Shown: in pieces, positions 1 through 20,705 of the stretch
How the letters are laid out: every line of letters begins with the position of its first letter
How positions within the stretch are numbered: the first letter of the stretch is position 1
Origin: Alviniconcha marisindica
Taxonomy: Eukaryota > Mollusca > Gastropoda > Provannidae
Assembly (NCBI GenBank): GCA_018857735.1
Contig: JABMCL010003823.1
Span: 60,001-124,000 of the forward strand
Direction: 5' to 3'
Length of the DNA: 64,000 nt
Made by a program: the position numbers and the translations under genes
Notes under the pieces: model-generated
The model's input: the letters and a program-made list of their open reading frames with translations, nothing else
Database searches by the model: none
What the model was told of the DNA's origin: nothing

Positions 1-9750
<9,750 letters not shown>

Positions 9751-10160
9751 GGTGAAAATTTGAGTCTGAGTAAGTAACTTGGTGTTTTACGCCCAGTCAA
9801 CCATTGCGGTTTTTGAGTCTGAAAAAAAGAAAAAGAGAGAGATAACACTCAGGTAAGTTATCGATACCTATCCCATCCGTGCATTTTATGGTCAGTGACG
9901 GTGTCAAGCTGACCGAGGTCACACGTGCAACTGTCTGCAGCGCTATGCAAGTCGTACTCTTCCGGGTGGAGACTGGATCAAAGAGTAGATGCTCAGTATT
10001 TAACAGCAATGCATGGTGATGTATATAACATCTTTCGAGACTGGATCAAAGAGCAGATGCTCAGCTTTAACAGCAATGCATGCTGACGTATCTGTAACAA
10101 CTTTCGAGACTAAACTGATGAGATCGTCTAAATATTCAAGTGTTTGATTGTTTGTTCGAG
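9751..10160. other. Receptor 5' flank, with a segment duplicated at 10724
   Basis: This is presumed promoter and 5' UTR territory of the receptor, but no TATA box or clear initiator is visible. Bases 9834-9934 recur exactly or nearly so at 10724-10824, and the following bases (GGATCAAAGAG, TTTCGAGACT) recur more loosely within 9970-10120 and at 10870-10955. Confidence 0.7.
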
Positions 10161-11600
10161 GGGAGGCTCTATGTTCCCACACTCGAGTATAGACCCACAC
10201 CTTTATGTTCCCACACTCGAGTATAGACCCACACCCCCATGTTCCCACACTCGAGTATAGACCCACACATCTATGTTCCCACACCCGAGTATAGACCCAC
10301 ACCTTTATGTTCCCACATTCGAGTATAGACCCACACGTCTAAGTTCCCACACCCGAATATAGACCCACACCTCTATGTTCCCACATTCGAGTATAGACCC
10401 ACACCTCTATGTTCCCACATTCGAGTATAGACCCACACCTCTAAGTTCCCACACCTGAATATAGACCCCCACCTCTATGTTCCCACACCCGAGTATAGAC
10501 CCACACCTCTATGTTCCCACACCCGAGTATAGACCCACACCCCCAGGTTCCCACACCCGAGTATAGACCCACACCTTTATGTTCTCACACTCGAGTATAG
10601 ACCCACACCCCCATGTTCCCACACTCGAGTATAGACCCACACCTCTATGTTCCCACACCCGAGTATAGACCCACACCTTTATGTTCCCACATTCGAGTAT
10701 AGACCCACACGTCTAAGTTCCCAAGAGAGAGATAACACTCAGGTAAGTTATCGATACCTATCCCATCCGTGCATTTTATGGTCAGTGACGGTGTCAAGCT
10801 GACCGAGGTCACACGTGCAACTGTTCCTGCACACCCGAGTATAGACCCACAGCTCGTATGTTCCCACACTCCGAGATGGATCAAAGAGTCCAGATGCTCA
10901 GTATTAACAGCAATGCATGTGATGTATCTAACAACTTTCGAGACTAGATCAACCATGTTACCAATGCTCGAGTTTAGACAGCACCCCTATGTTCCCACAC
11001 CCGAGTATAGACCCACACCTTATGTTCCCACACTCGAGTATAGACCCACACGTCTAATGTTCCCCCCATGACTATGTTCCCCGATTCGATATAGACCCAC
11101 ACCTCTATGTTCCCACACTCGAGTATAGACCCACACCTCTATGTTCCCACACTCGAGTATAGACCCACACCTCTATGTTCCCACACCCGAATATAGACCC
11201 ACACCTCTATGTTCCCACATTCGAGTATAGACCCACACCTTATGTTCCCACATTCGAGTATAGACCCACACCTCTAGTTCCCACACCCGAATATAGACCC
11301 ACACCTCTATGTTCCCCACCCGATATAGACCCACACCTCTATGTTCCCACACCCGAGTATAGACCCACACCCAGTTCCCACCCCGGTATAGACCCCACCT
11401 CATGTTCCCACACCCGAGTATAGACCCACACCTCTATGTTCCCACACCCGAATATAGACCCACACCCCCATGTTCCCACACCCGAGTATAGACCCACACC
11501 TCTATGTTCCCACACCCGATATAGACCCACACCCCATGTTCCCACACCCGAATACAGACCCACACCTCCATGTTCCCACACCCGAGTATAGACCAGTGTT
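10160..11600. repeat. 34-bp minisatellite array
   Basis: The core is gttcccacactcgagtatag followed by acccacacc, with a 34-bp period and about forty copies including degenerate ones. The array is interrupted at 10721-10955 by the duplicate of its own left flank. Because 34 is not a multiple of three, the apparent ORFs rotate frame and are not genes. Confidence 0.92.
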
Positions 11601-11834
11601 CCCGATAACAGTCTAATGTCACTTATGTGAAAATATTTCAAATAAAAAGGGAAGAAGAAGAAGCTGCGACTATGAGCTACCGTCAAACAGTCTTTCAGTA
11701 TTAGAGCTACTGTCAAATTGTCTTTTAGTATTTATTTATACGAACACTTGTTGATGAGATCGTATACTGAGATGAATATTCCGGAATAGAACCATAAAAA
11801 ACTGCAACCAGAATGACTGCCAGCGTTCTAAAAC

Positions 11835-12245
11835 AAGATCCAAACACATAAAAGGTTCAAAAGAACGCTATTTATTAGGACAAAACACAACGTGCAAATG
11901 TTCGGGGCAATCTCCTTTATCAGGCTACAGAACGGCACGTAACAGTTCAACGGTGAAAAACGATGAAAAATGAGATGGAGAGCTAAGCCACTTATCTGTT
12001 TTTTTGGTTCGGCTATGTTGTTTTCGTGTCCATGCGGTGCTTGAAAGAATGCTGGCATGACAATCACAATCATAAAAGCTACCTTAAAAACCCAAAGAAG
12101 CGACAAAGAGATTATATCGTTCTCCTGGCTTGAGACAGTACTGATCAATAAACCCAATGGGAACCTAACAGGCACCAGACAGAACAGGTGGTCTGTGGAA
12201 CGAGACAGCACCTCCATCATTGCTGATCTAGGGCGTGTTACGCAA
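11835..12245 (+). mobile_element. Dispersed repeat family A, copy 1
   Basis: It begins near gatccaaacacataaaaggt, contains gaacgctatttattaggac, then a segment like caatctcctttatcaggcta, and a tail with tgtccatgcggtgcttgaaa. The same order recurs at 44203, 60404 and, inverted, at 22750, 26640 and 51230. No ORF or terminal repeat is seen, so it is most likely a short non-autonomous element. Confidence 0.7.
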
Positions 12246-12684
12246 TAACAACTTCTGAAGCTGACTACAGGTGTTCTCTGTCTGTCTTGAAGCGAAAACA
12301 GTTATAATACTTCTCCCTTTTTATTTGAAGTCTTTTCACATGAGTGATATTAGACTGATCTTACCGTTATCAGGAGCATAACAACATAAGTCAGCAAGTT
12401 ATACCAAAACAATAACAGACCTCAAAACAAAACGTTTGAAGGTGGAAAAAAAAAAAAGAAAATAGAAGGTACACTCTCATTTGCAGTCACAAAAACAAAC
12501 ATACATTTGTAGACGTATCCATACATATTGTTAATTTCACCTGATCTATATCTCATACACATCGGACCACACGCACAAGCATATATATATAACAATCATA
12601 CTGCCCAAATGTGAAGTCGCACGATGACACTCAAAAGACATTGTATAGAAACTCTCGCATACTCAGTTCTGACATTTAATTTAG

Positions 12685-12779
<95 letters not shown>

Positions 12780-12890
12780 CTAAAACATGCAGCGACATAC
12801 ATACTCTCTCACATACAGAAAAAGGTTGAATTAGTTCACGTGTAAGGCTACAGTAGCTGTAAGAACAAGGCTACACAGTTCTGCTAAAGG
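12246..12890. repeat. Gene-free stretch with a long (CA)n
   Basis: A (CA)n run occupies 12688-12777. The rest is AT-rich and shows nothing recognisable. Confidence 0.85.
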
Positions 12891-12892
12891 TA

Positions 12893-13245
12893 GGTAGGTA
12901 ATGTCCTCAGATGTCGGTTGACATAATTAGGAACAAGCTGAGACCAATGCCGAAGCATGGTTCAGTATAGCTTTACGTCCACGGAAACCAGAAGGCTCGT
13001 TAGGACGGCCAGCCCAGGACGGCCATCGACTCTCACGCACTCCAGAACTACGAGTTCTGCTAAACGTACACGAGTTATTTATGTACTTACCTACCGTCAT
13101 AGCGTGTCGTACGACCGGAAACAGAGAGTCGGTGGCGCAGAGCCAGACAGCTTGCGCTCAGTGGAAAGCCAAGTTAAGCACGATCGAGCGTGGTCACCAC
13201 ACTGAGTGGACAGGTGACCGTTCCAGACAATTGGTTCCAGGAAGG
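12893..13245 (+). mobile_element. Dispersed repeats, family B with adjoining family C segment
   Basis: Bases 12899-13045 (tcctcagatgtcggttgaca, then ccggaaaccagaag-like and ggacggcc) match 20537-20690 closely in order. Bases 13135-13200 (agccaagttaagcacgatcg) match the reverse complement of 58705-58760. Both are fragments of dispersed repeats with no coding content. Confidence 0.65.
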
Positions 13246-13255
13246 GGAAACCTGG

Positions 13256-14275
13256 CTGGAAAAAGAAAGAGCGCTGACCATGTGCCACTGGTCATGTACG
13301 ACTGGTCAGTCGAGTCGTGTAGGCCTACCTACCACTGGTCATGTACGACTGGTCAATCGAGTCGTGTAGGCCTACCTACCACTGGTCATGTACGACTGGT
13401 CGAGTCGTGTAGGCCTACAACTGGTCATGTACGACTGGCGAATCGTGTACAGTGATCATGTACGACTGGCCGAGCCATGTACCACTGGTTATAATTATAC
13501 GACTGGTCGAGCCATGTACCACTGGTCATGTACGACTGGTCGAGCCATGTACCACTGGTCATGTACGACTGGTCGAGCCATGTACCACTGGTCATGTACG
13601 ACTGGTCGAGCCGTGTACCACTGGTCATGTACGACTGGTCAAGTCATGTACCACTGGTCATGTACGACTGGTTGAGCCGTGTACCACTGGTCATGTACGA
13701 CTGGTCGAGCCATGTACCACTGGTCATGTACGACTGGTCGAGCAATGTACCACTGGTCATGTACGACTGGTCGAGCCATGTACCACTGGTCATGTACGAC
13801 TGGTCAAGTCTGTACCACTGGTTATGTACGACTGGTCAAGCCATAATTTATACCACTGGTCATGTACGACTGGTCGAGCCATGTACCACTGGTCATGTAC
13901 GACTGGTCAGCCGTGTACCACTGGCATGTACGACTGGTCGAGCCATGTACCACTGGCCATGTACGACTGGTCGAGCCATGTACCACTGGTCATGTACGAC
14001 TGGTCGAGCCATGTATCACTGGTCATGTACGACTGGTCGAGCCATGTACCACTGGTCATGTACGACTGGTCGAGCCGTGTACCACTGGCCATGTACGACT
14101 GGTCGAGCCATGTACCACTGGTCATGACGACTGGTCGAGCCGTGTACCACTGGCCATGTACGACTGGTCGAGTCCATGTATCACTGGTCATGTACGACTG
14201 GTCGAGCTATGTACCACTGGTCATGTACGACTGGTCGAGCCATGTATCACTGGTCATCGCTCATTCTTTTTCCAG
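13256..14275. repeat. 33-bp minisatellite bounded by 25-bp inverted repeats
   Basis: The unit is gtaccactggtcatgtacga plus ctggtcgagccat, 33 bp, roughly 28 copies. The ends are 13256-13280 and 14251-14275, inverted complements matching at 23 of 25 positions (outer bases CTGGAAAAAGAA). Because 33 is divisible by three, several frames stay open on both strands. Confidence 0.88.
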
Positions 14276-15700
14276 GCTGCCACTTTCGGGGACCCAACTC
14301 CCTGTTTATGTCCGTCACTGATGCTATCTCTGTCAGTTGTTTCAAAATTATCCTTGAAAACACTTCTCTGTTAACAAATTAATCCGTTTGTCTAAACACA
14401 GTGCGCGTGTAAGGGTAAAAGAATTTGTAAGCGGTTAGGACCATCTTTGAATACCCATCAGTGATTATTCTTATTAATGCCAGACAAGTACTGCTCACCT
14501 TTCCAGTCAAATCTCAGCCGGACTCGTTCAGCTATTTTCGCCGTCAGCATCAGATAAGGCAATTGCCTTCACATCACAGAAGATCGGTCCACACAGATGC
14601 GGAGAAATTCTACAGCTAGCCGCCGTACAGTTCCTGCCTTGTCTTTGGAGTGGTCGTCAACTAGACCATAGTTCCTGACGAGATCATTCTCGCCGTGGAT
14701 TGTCTGCCCAAAGGAGCGAGAAGGCGACTGGTCATGCGGCTTGATTAACCCATCCGTCCCAAGGAAAGGTCCATTTCTGCTCTTAATCCCAAGGATTTGA
14801 TTCAACGCAGTAGTCCCGTTTTGTCAAACAGTGAAGACAATTCTACTGCTGAGCGGAAATGTCATCGGATCATTCTATGCTGAGCAGTTCTGGGGCTGAT
14901 GAAAGCGTCAATGTTGCCAGCGACTGCCATTGTGCACTGAGAAAAGTGCAAGACTTTTTGTATTTGTATTTTTTTTGTATTTTAAGTGCGCGATTTCAGA
15001 GTACACGTCAGTCGCGTGGCCGAGAGCAGACAGCATAGTCAATCACAGTGAATGGCAAACTCCAAGCACTGGTTTACGACATCCTTCCTTCAACCATTGC
15101 CGTATTTAGTTACGCCATAGGGTCCAGAAAAACGAGCAGCTAACGAGCAGTTTCTTGTTGGTGTTCAAACAGTAGTAAGTTTGTTACAAACAACTCATAA
15201 AACAAGGCGTGTCATTTATAGCCACCAACAAAGTTTACACCCAGCACAAATAAAACTACAATCGTTTGAATCGAGACGGAACTCTTTTTTTTCTTCTCTT
15301 TTTTTTACCCGGGGTGGATGCGTCTCATGTTTACGTGCGTGCTTGGGCGCTAAGGTTGCTTCCACAGTCTTATCAGTACCCGAAACTTTGGGAGGGCGCT
15401 GACCGCGTCGGTGGACAGCTGCGCGGAGATAAAGAGTGTACCCCTTCAGTGGCGTAACTAAATCTGGCAGAGTTTGAAGGAAGGTGCCGGAAAGCGATGC
15501 TCGGAGTGTGAGTGAATGGCAAACTCGGTCCAGGCATCGGTTTCCAACAGCGGCCCTCCTCCAACCACTGCCCTAACTGCTTAGTAAGTTACGCCGTAGG
15601 TCTCTAAAAACTGTCACGTTTTTCGGTGGTACTTACTACGATAAAGGCGATTTCGTTAGACACACGCGCGGATATAAAGAGTGCCCTCTTCAGCGGTGCA
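14276..15700. other. Intergenic, no recognised gene
   Basis: A minus-strand open frame of 78 codons at 14569-14805 has no recognisable domain and no convincing splice sites. Around 15400-15560 is a degenerate element sharing caaactctgcc-type and gtgccggaaagcgatgct-type segments with the 57-bp array at 16.05 kb and with 19.79 kb. Confidence 0.5.
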
Positions 15701-15702
15701 AC

Positions 15703-16026
15703 GTGAGCCGGTGTGGCCCAGCGGTAAGGCGGTAGGCTGGTAAGCGGAAGGACCTCGGTTCGATACCGCTTCGGCTCTCCTTTCTCTTCAAAAAGGTTGT
15801 GGTTTGTGGACACGGTCTTGTGACTTTGTCCCTCACAATTAATGAAACATTAAAATGGCTCTCATCGCTGCCCATCTTAATGCAGGTCATTCTGGTGATG
15901 ACAGTGTAGCGATAGGTATATACGCCCTCTCTTCCCCCACCTCCATACCCCCTTTCCCCCATTCTCCATGTCCCTAATAAGCCTTATGGTTTCTGTGGAC
16001 GTTAAGCACCATGTTTACTTACTTAG
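15703..16026 (+). mobile_element. tRNA-derived SINE, copy 1
   Basis: The head carries a pol III A-box-like stretch (gtggcccagcggtaaggcgg) and a B box (GGTTCGATACC). The shared body follows (tgtggtttgtggacac, attaaaatggctctcatcgc, gtagcgataggtatata), then a C-rich stretch and a tail gtttctgtggacgttaagca ending in a ttacttac repeat. The same order is seen at 17104 and 61489, and inverted at 20249. Confidence 0.85.
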
Positions 16027-16034
16027 TGGCACAA

Positions 16035-16375
16035 CCATTCAGGCCCAACGAGTGGGTTTGCAGGAAGGGGGCCGGAAAGCCAGGCTTGGATTGGAGTGCG
16101 CGCCTTCTCCAAGCGAGGTTTGCAGGAAGGGTGCCGGAAAGCGAGGCTTTGAGTGCGTGCCTTCTCCAAGCGAGGTTTGCAGGAAGGATGCCGGAAAGCG
16201 AGGCTTTGAGTGTCGTGCCTTCTCCAAGCGAGGTTTGCAGGAAGGGTGCCGGAAAGCGAGGCTTTGCGGAAGCTAGCTAGTGCGCGCCTTCTCCAAGCGA
16301 GGTTTGCAGGAAGGGTGCCGGAAAGCCAGGCTTGGCTCGGAATGCGTGCCTTCTCCAAGCGAGGTTTGGAGTCAC
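16035..16375. repeat. 57-bp tandem array and flanking (CA)n
   Basis: The unit contains ggtttgcaggaagggtgccg and ccttctccaagcga, 57 bp, five to six copies, starting directly after the SINE tail. A long (CA)n follows at 16388-16471. The 57-bp period keeps frames open artificially. Confidence 0.88.
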
Positions 16376-16387
16376 ACTCAAGCAAAG

Positions 16388-16471
<84 letters not shown>

Positions 16472-16473
<2 letters not shown>

Positions 16474-17103
16474 TCTTCCTGCAAACTCTGCCACAGTTAG
16501 TTACACCGCTGAAGCGGCATTCTTTGTCCCCGAACACGACAGGATACGCTGTCGCGCGTCAGTATCAGTCATTGCCGGTAAGAGACTAACGCAGAAAGAG
16601 GACAACGACCCTTTTCAGAACTACTGGTTGCCACCGACGTGGCTTCACTGCAAAGGAGGCTGACGTGTCAGATTTCAATCGGCAATCTTTCCGTGCTGCC
16701 GCCATGCACACACAGGTATATAGCGGGTAAGGAGATACGTTGTCGTTCCTCGGCCGTTGGCAGGGGAGACAATTCATTGATCAATAACTAGTTGCCTGAC
16801 TCGTTCTGTGCACCAAGGTCAGTGCATGCTGTTGACGTCACGGTGTCACCAAACTCTGGAGGAGTGACAGACACGCGCCGCACACGTGACATCACTTTTC
16901 ATACTCCGACTGCTCAGAATCATTTTCTTTCTGTTATCGACGAACAAATTACGCGGCTTGATACTAGAACATTAGAAAGAAAAAGAAAAAAGGAAGCAAG
17001 CAAAGAAACACACACACACACCACCACCACCACCACCACCACACACACACTTTGTTCATAGTCACTGCACTATAAGATCAGAAATATCAAGAGCCGGATC
17101 TAG
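16472..17103. other. Intergenic, no recognised gene
   Basis: It contains a fragment of the 15.4-kb element (16478-16530) and (CA)n/(CAC)n runs at 17008-17051. Nothing else is recognisable. Confidence 0.6.
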
Positions 17104-17427
17104 TGAGCCGGTGTGGCCTAGCGGTGAGGCGTTAGGCTGGTAAGCGGAAGGATCCCGGTTCGATACCGCTTCGGCTCTCCTTTCTCTTCAAAAAGGTTGT
17201 GGTTTGTGGACACTGTCTTGTGACTTTGTCCATCACTTCCTACTGAAACATTAAAATGGCTCTCATCGCTGCCCACCTTAATGCAGAAGTCATTCTGGTG
17301 GTGACAGTGTAGCGATAGGTATATAATCTCCCTCTCCCCCCACCTCCATACCCCCTTCTCCCCGTCCCTAATAAGCCGTACGGTTTCTGTGGACGTTAAG
17401 CAGCATGTTTACTTACTTACTTACTAT
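17104..17427 (+). mobile_element. tRNA-derived SINE, copy 2
   Basis: Head with A-box-like gtggcctagcggtgaggcgt and B box GGTTCGATACC at about 17157-17167, the same body and C-rich segment as copy 1, and a tail of repeated ttac at 17410-17424. Confidence 0.87.
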
Positions 17428-18205
17428 AGCCGGATCTGGGACAGGGACATCAGCAATCAGTAGTAAAACTCCCGACTTGTGATCGAAAGGTCGCGGGTTA
17501 GATTCCCGACAGGAGAGGCGGCGGTAAAGTTGTTGTCGTTTTCCAGTCAACTTTCTGTGTTGACTCAGTCTTAATTTAGTATTTTCTCCACCGCAGTAGC
17601 AATAAAAGACTCCGATCACTGACTCTGCCAAAAGTGTAGGTGGCAGGTTACAGCTAAACATGCACCCTTGACTCATCGATCGCTGACTGTACTGTTCAGG
17701 CATACCGTGGTTACCCATCAGGGAAACTAGCTCACACGCAACTCGCCAGGGAACTCTTGTCCTCAGTCACCTCAGCTCGCTGGGCCACTGTGAAGTTTTA
17801 ATGGGGACGTTGGGGAAACCTGTGCAGAAGGCTGACGTTTTGTTTTTGTTTTTGTGAGACGGGGTGGAGCGCATATGGGCTTTTCCGAGTGCATAGATAC
17901 CATCCTGAACTGATCTAAAGATTGGCAGTGATCTGCGCAAGTTGCTCTGAAAAAAAAGAGAGATGGGGTGGAGGGGGATTTGTCGAACCTTCCCCCATAA
18001 TCCTCTCATGCGAGCAAAAAGCCACCACTTCCAAACCAGAAACTGTGTGATGACAGGTGCTCATCAATGGATAATAATGCATACAACGCGAACCTCTGAA
18101 AAAAGAAAAAAGAAAAAAAGGAGAGAAAGGGTGGGGGGGGGGGGGGGGGGGCATGCCGTCGTGTGTAGCGTTGAACTGTCCCCGCTGCTCCTTAGACGTG
18201 GTTCC
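17428..18205. other. Intergenic; possible second tRNA-like repeat
   Basis: Bases 17455-17530 contain a tRNA-like stretch (gatcgaaaggtcgcgggtta with gattcccg), which could be a decayed SINE head. A poly-G run sits at 18131-18151. No gene is visible. Confidence 0.45.
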
Positions 18206-18207
18206 CA

Positions 18208-18826
18208 GGGACTTGGACTAGAGCCAGATAAGGACCTTACAAGGACTTGTAAGGACCGGTATTAGATTTTGTAAGGACCATCGCAACAGTAAGGAAAACA
18301 AAAATGAGCTGAATTTCGCATAACATGCATCGAGCGTAGTGTTTGTCCAGCTTATGTTTTAGAACCCACTCCTGGTATGCACTGTCCTTGAGCCAGCGGT
18401 CTTGGAACGAACATTTTCTCGGCATCTTGGCTGTTAGCTCAGGTTCTTGCACAGTTCGAATTTTGCAACCAAACGGCTGACCCGGAAGTTATCTTGCGAC
18501 CATGATTTGAGCTACACGTGATTTAAATGAAGATGGAGGAAAGCATCGTCTGCTTCAGACATCATCTCAATCCATGTCCGAACGATTTCAAAATTCAGTA
18601 AATGTGTGGAACCATCCATTGTCGCCGACTCGGAAAAAAGACATCGGATCGTATGAAAGTCTCATTTCGCCGACTTGGAAAAATGAGAGGCTTTTATAAC
18701 TGCCCATGTGCATTTTTAGTATTAGCTAGGCTTGTAAGGACCGTGATGCAAATATAAGGATTTGTAAGGCCTTACTTGGCAAATTCCATTTGTAAGTACT
18801 TGTAAGCACCCTGGGAACCTTGTCCT
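18208..18826 (-). mobile_element. Non-autonomous TIR transposon with zinc-finger-like ORF, copy 1
   Basis: The ends are inverted, GGTTCCCAGGG at the left and its complement at the right, with subterminal repeats of taaggac/cttacaag. On the minus strand (18452-18237) an ORF reads MPRKCSFQDRWLKDS and later CMLC. Its FQDRWL and Cys-x-x-Cys pattern resembles the N-terminal zinc finger of hAT-type transposases. The first 26 or so residues from MPRKC are nearly identical to those of the copy at 59.2-59.8 kb. No catalytic domain is present, and I could not define a target-site duplication. Confidence 0.7.
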
Positions 18827-18856
18827 GTAGCTACTGCTGCTGGAACCCGCGACCTC

Positions 18857-18975
18857 AGATCACGAGTCTGGCACTCAGATCACGAGTCTGGCACTCAGAT
18901 CACGAGTCTGGCACTCTGATCACGAGTCTGGCACTCTGATCACGAGTCTGGCACTCTGGCCACGAGTCTGGCACT
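18857..18975. repeat. 20-bp tandem repeat
   Basis: The unit cagatcacgagtctggcact occurs about six times with single-base variants. Confidence 0.9.
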
Positions 18976-19530
18976 CTGCCACCGACTTATCCCGCTTCCC
19001 TGCTATCCAGCAAGCTGCCCGCTGCAGCGTGACGAGATCAGCACAGACGACCGTGGGACTGAGGTGGTCCACGACCAGGATGCCGAGGATTTAGTGATCA
19101 GTGCCTGTATGTAGCTGTCACTTAAAAATGCACCACGTTCAATAGCTTCTTTTTTTTATGTGTTCGCCTATTGTATGTATGCACAATCTAAACAATGATG
19201 ATCATTGCTTGTGTTTTCTTTTTACGTTGGTTGATTAAACTGGTGTTAACGCCGAGTTGTCTCCGAAGAGCTACTGGTGGGGACCGAGATCCCAGGAGGT
19301 GGAGGAAGATGGAGACTTTACCTAACGCTACACTGTCACCACCACAACGACTCGGTCTGCGCTGAGATGGGCAGCATTGAGAGTCATGTTTGAATGATTC
19401 TTTATGACGATGTGGGGCTTCACGTCCTCGGATGTCGGGTTGACATATTAGGTACAACTGGTTCTTTAACTGTGATGGGCAGTCAAAAAAAGCCAATGTC
19501 CGCAAATCACAATTTTTGAAAAAAAAAGGA
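18976..19530. other. Intergenic, no recognised gene
   Basis: Bases 19260-19370 (ccaccacaacgactcggtc, ctgagatgggcagcattgag) resemble an inverted, diverged SINE body. Bases 19420-19470 carry the family B segment cctcggatgtcgggttgaca. Nothing coding is visible. Confidence 0.45.
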
Positions 19531-19612
19531 GGTCAAGGACAGCCGAAGCGGAATCGAACCGAGGTCCTTCTGCTTACCGGCTAACGCCTTACCGCTAGGA
19601 CAAACTGGGTCA
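19531..19612 (-). mobile_element. tRNA-derived SINE head fragment
   Basis: It is the reverse complement of the SINE head: gaagcggaatcgaaccgagg (B box region) followed by gccttaccgctagg (A box region). The SINE body is not contiguous with it. Confidence 0.7.
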
Positions 19613-20078
19613 CTTCTTTTTCTACGGTTCCGTTTGCAGCATCATGCGTGCATATATACAATTTGATCTTACAGGCGCGTGTATGCGCGTGCGTATTCGT
19701 ACTTTTTCTCCCAATCGGTGACGGATCACGGAATGGTGGCCGGCAGCTTGGGCTCTTTGTGCTCAGTGCTCCATTGAGGAGTGCAGCCACACGAGCACCG
19801 CTTTCCGGCACCTTCCTCCCAAACTCTGCAGGAACTGGTTACACCACTGAAGGAGCACTCTTCACCTCCGCGCAGCTGTCTACCGTCTGGCTCGTTGCGA
19901 GATTTCCCATGCAAAACTTATGCTGGGACCGACTTGACCCAAGTTTGTGGTGCGAGACGAGCTAGGTGAGCTTAAACTGCCAATCAACCATCTACACGTC
20001 GCACCTCCCACTCTCTGTGCTCCTGTAATTTAGGACTGCGTTAGCGTTAGCTCGTCCTCTTCGTGACTATGTAGAGCA

Positions 20079-20123
<45 letters not shown>

Positions 20124-20248
20124 TATAGTCTTTGATGTGCATAGTCTTAAAATGCTCCCTTGATTTAATAGTCAATTGCCGAACGTAGTTTCGTTCGAGA
20201 CGTACAGCGTGATCAGATGCACACGTCACGAAGCGTCCTAGCTCGCCC
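19613..20248. other. Intergenic, (AT)n and dispersed fragments
   Basis: A (TA)n run lies at 20081-20120. Bases 19790-19885 are an inverted fragment of the 15.4-kb element (ctttccggcaccttcc). Confidence 0.5.
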
Positions 20249-20504
20249 GTGTTAAGTAAACATGGTGCTTAACGTCCACAGAAACCGTACGGCTTATCAG
20301 GGACGGGGAGGAAGGGGGTATGGAGGTGGGGGCAGCGATGAGGGCCATTTTAATGTTTCAGTAGGAAGTGGTGGACAAAGTCACAACACAGCGTCCACAA
20401 ACACCAACTTTTTTGAAGAGAAAGGAGCGCCGAAGCGGTATCGAACCGAGGTCGTTCCGCTTACCAACCTAACGCCTTACCGCTAGGCCAAACCGGCTCA
20501 CACG
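20249..20504 (-). mobile_element. tRNA-derived SINE, copy 3 (inverted)
   Basis: It reads, on the minus strand, A-box-like tggcctagcggtaaggcgtt, B box GGTTCGATACC, body, and tail gtggacgttaagcaccatgt. It is shorter than copies 1 and 2 in the middle, with no gtagcgataggtatata segment. Confidence 0.82.
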
Positions 20505-20520
20505 TCCGTGTTGAGGATGA

Positions 20521-20705
20521 TGAAGTGATGCTTTATGTCCTCAGATATCAGTTGACATATTAGGGACAAGTTGTGACCAATGCCGAAGCACGGTGCAATA
20601 AATCTTTACGTCCACGGAAACCAGAAGGCTCGTTAGGACGGACAGTCCAGGACGTCCACCTCGACTCTCACACAGCTCCTGAACCATGACGTCCGTGTTG
20701 CACGC
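20521..20705 (+). mobile_element. Dispersed repeat family B, copy 2
   Basis: It matches 12899-13045 in order: tcctcagatatcagttgaca, accaatgccgaagca, gtccacggaaaccagaagg, ctcgttaggacgg, tcgactctcaca. It has no ORF. Confidence 0.7.

Noticed and set aside
13452..14321. 289-residue open frame of YDWSSHVPLVM-like repeats
   Set aside because: The 33-bp unit is divisible by three, so several frames on both strands stay open; there is no start context, splice signal or known domain.
14569..14805. 78-residue minus-strand ORF as a gene
   Set aside because: No recognisable domain, splice signals or neighbouring exons; kept only as a note in the gene-free stretch.
15711..15775. tRNA gene
   Set aside because: A and B boxes are present, but the same head is joined to a conserved SINE body at several loci and the cloverleaf is not intact.
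16023..16484. 153-residue minus-strand ORF over the 57-bp array
   Set aside because: The period of 57 is a multiple of three and keeps the frame open; no protein family resemblance.
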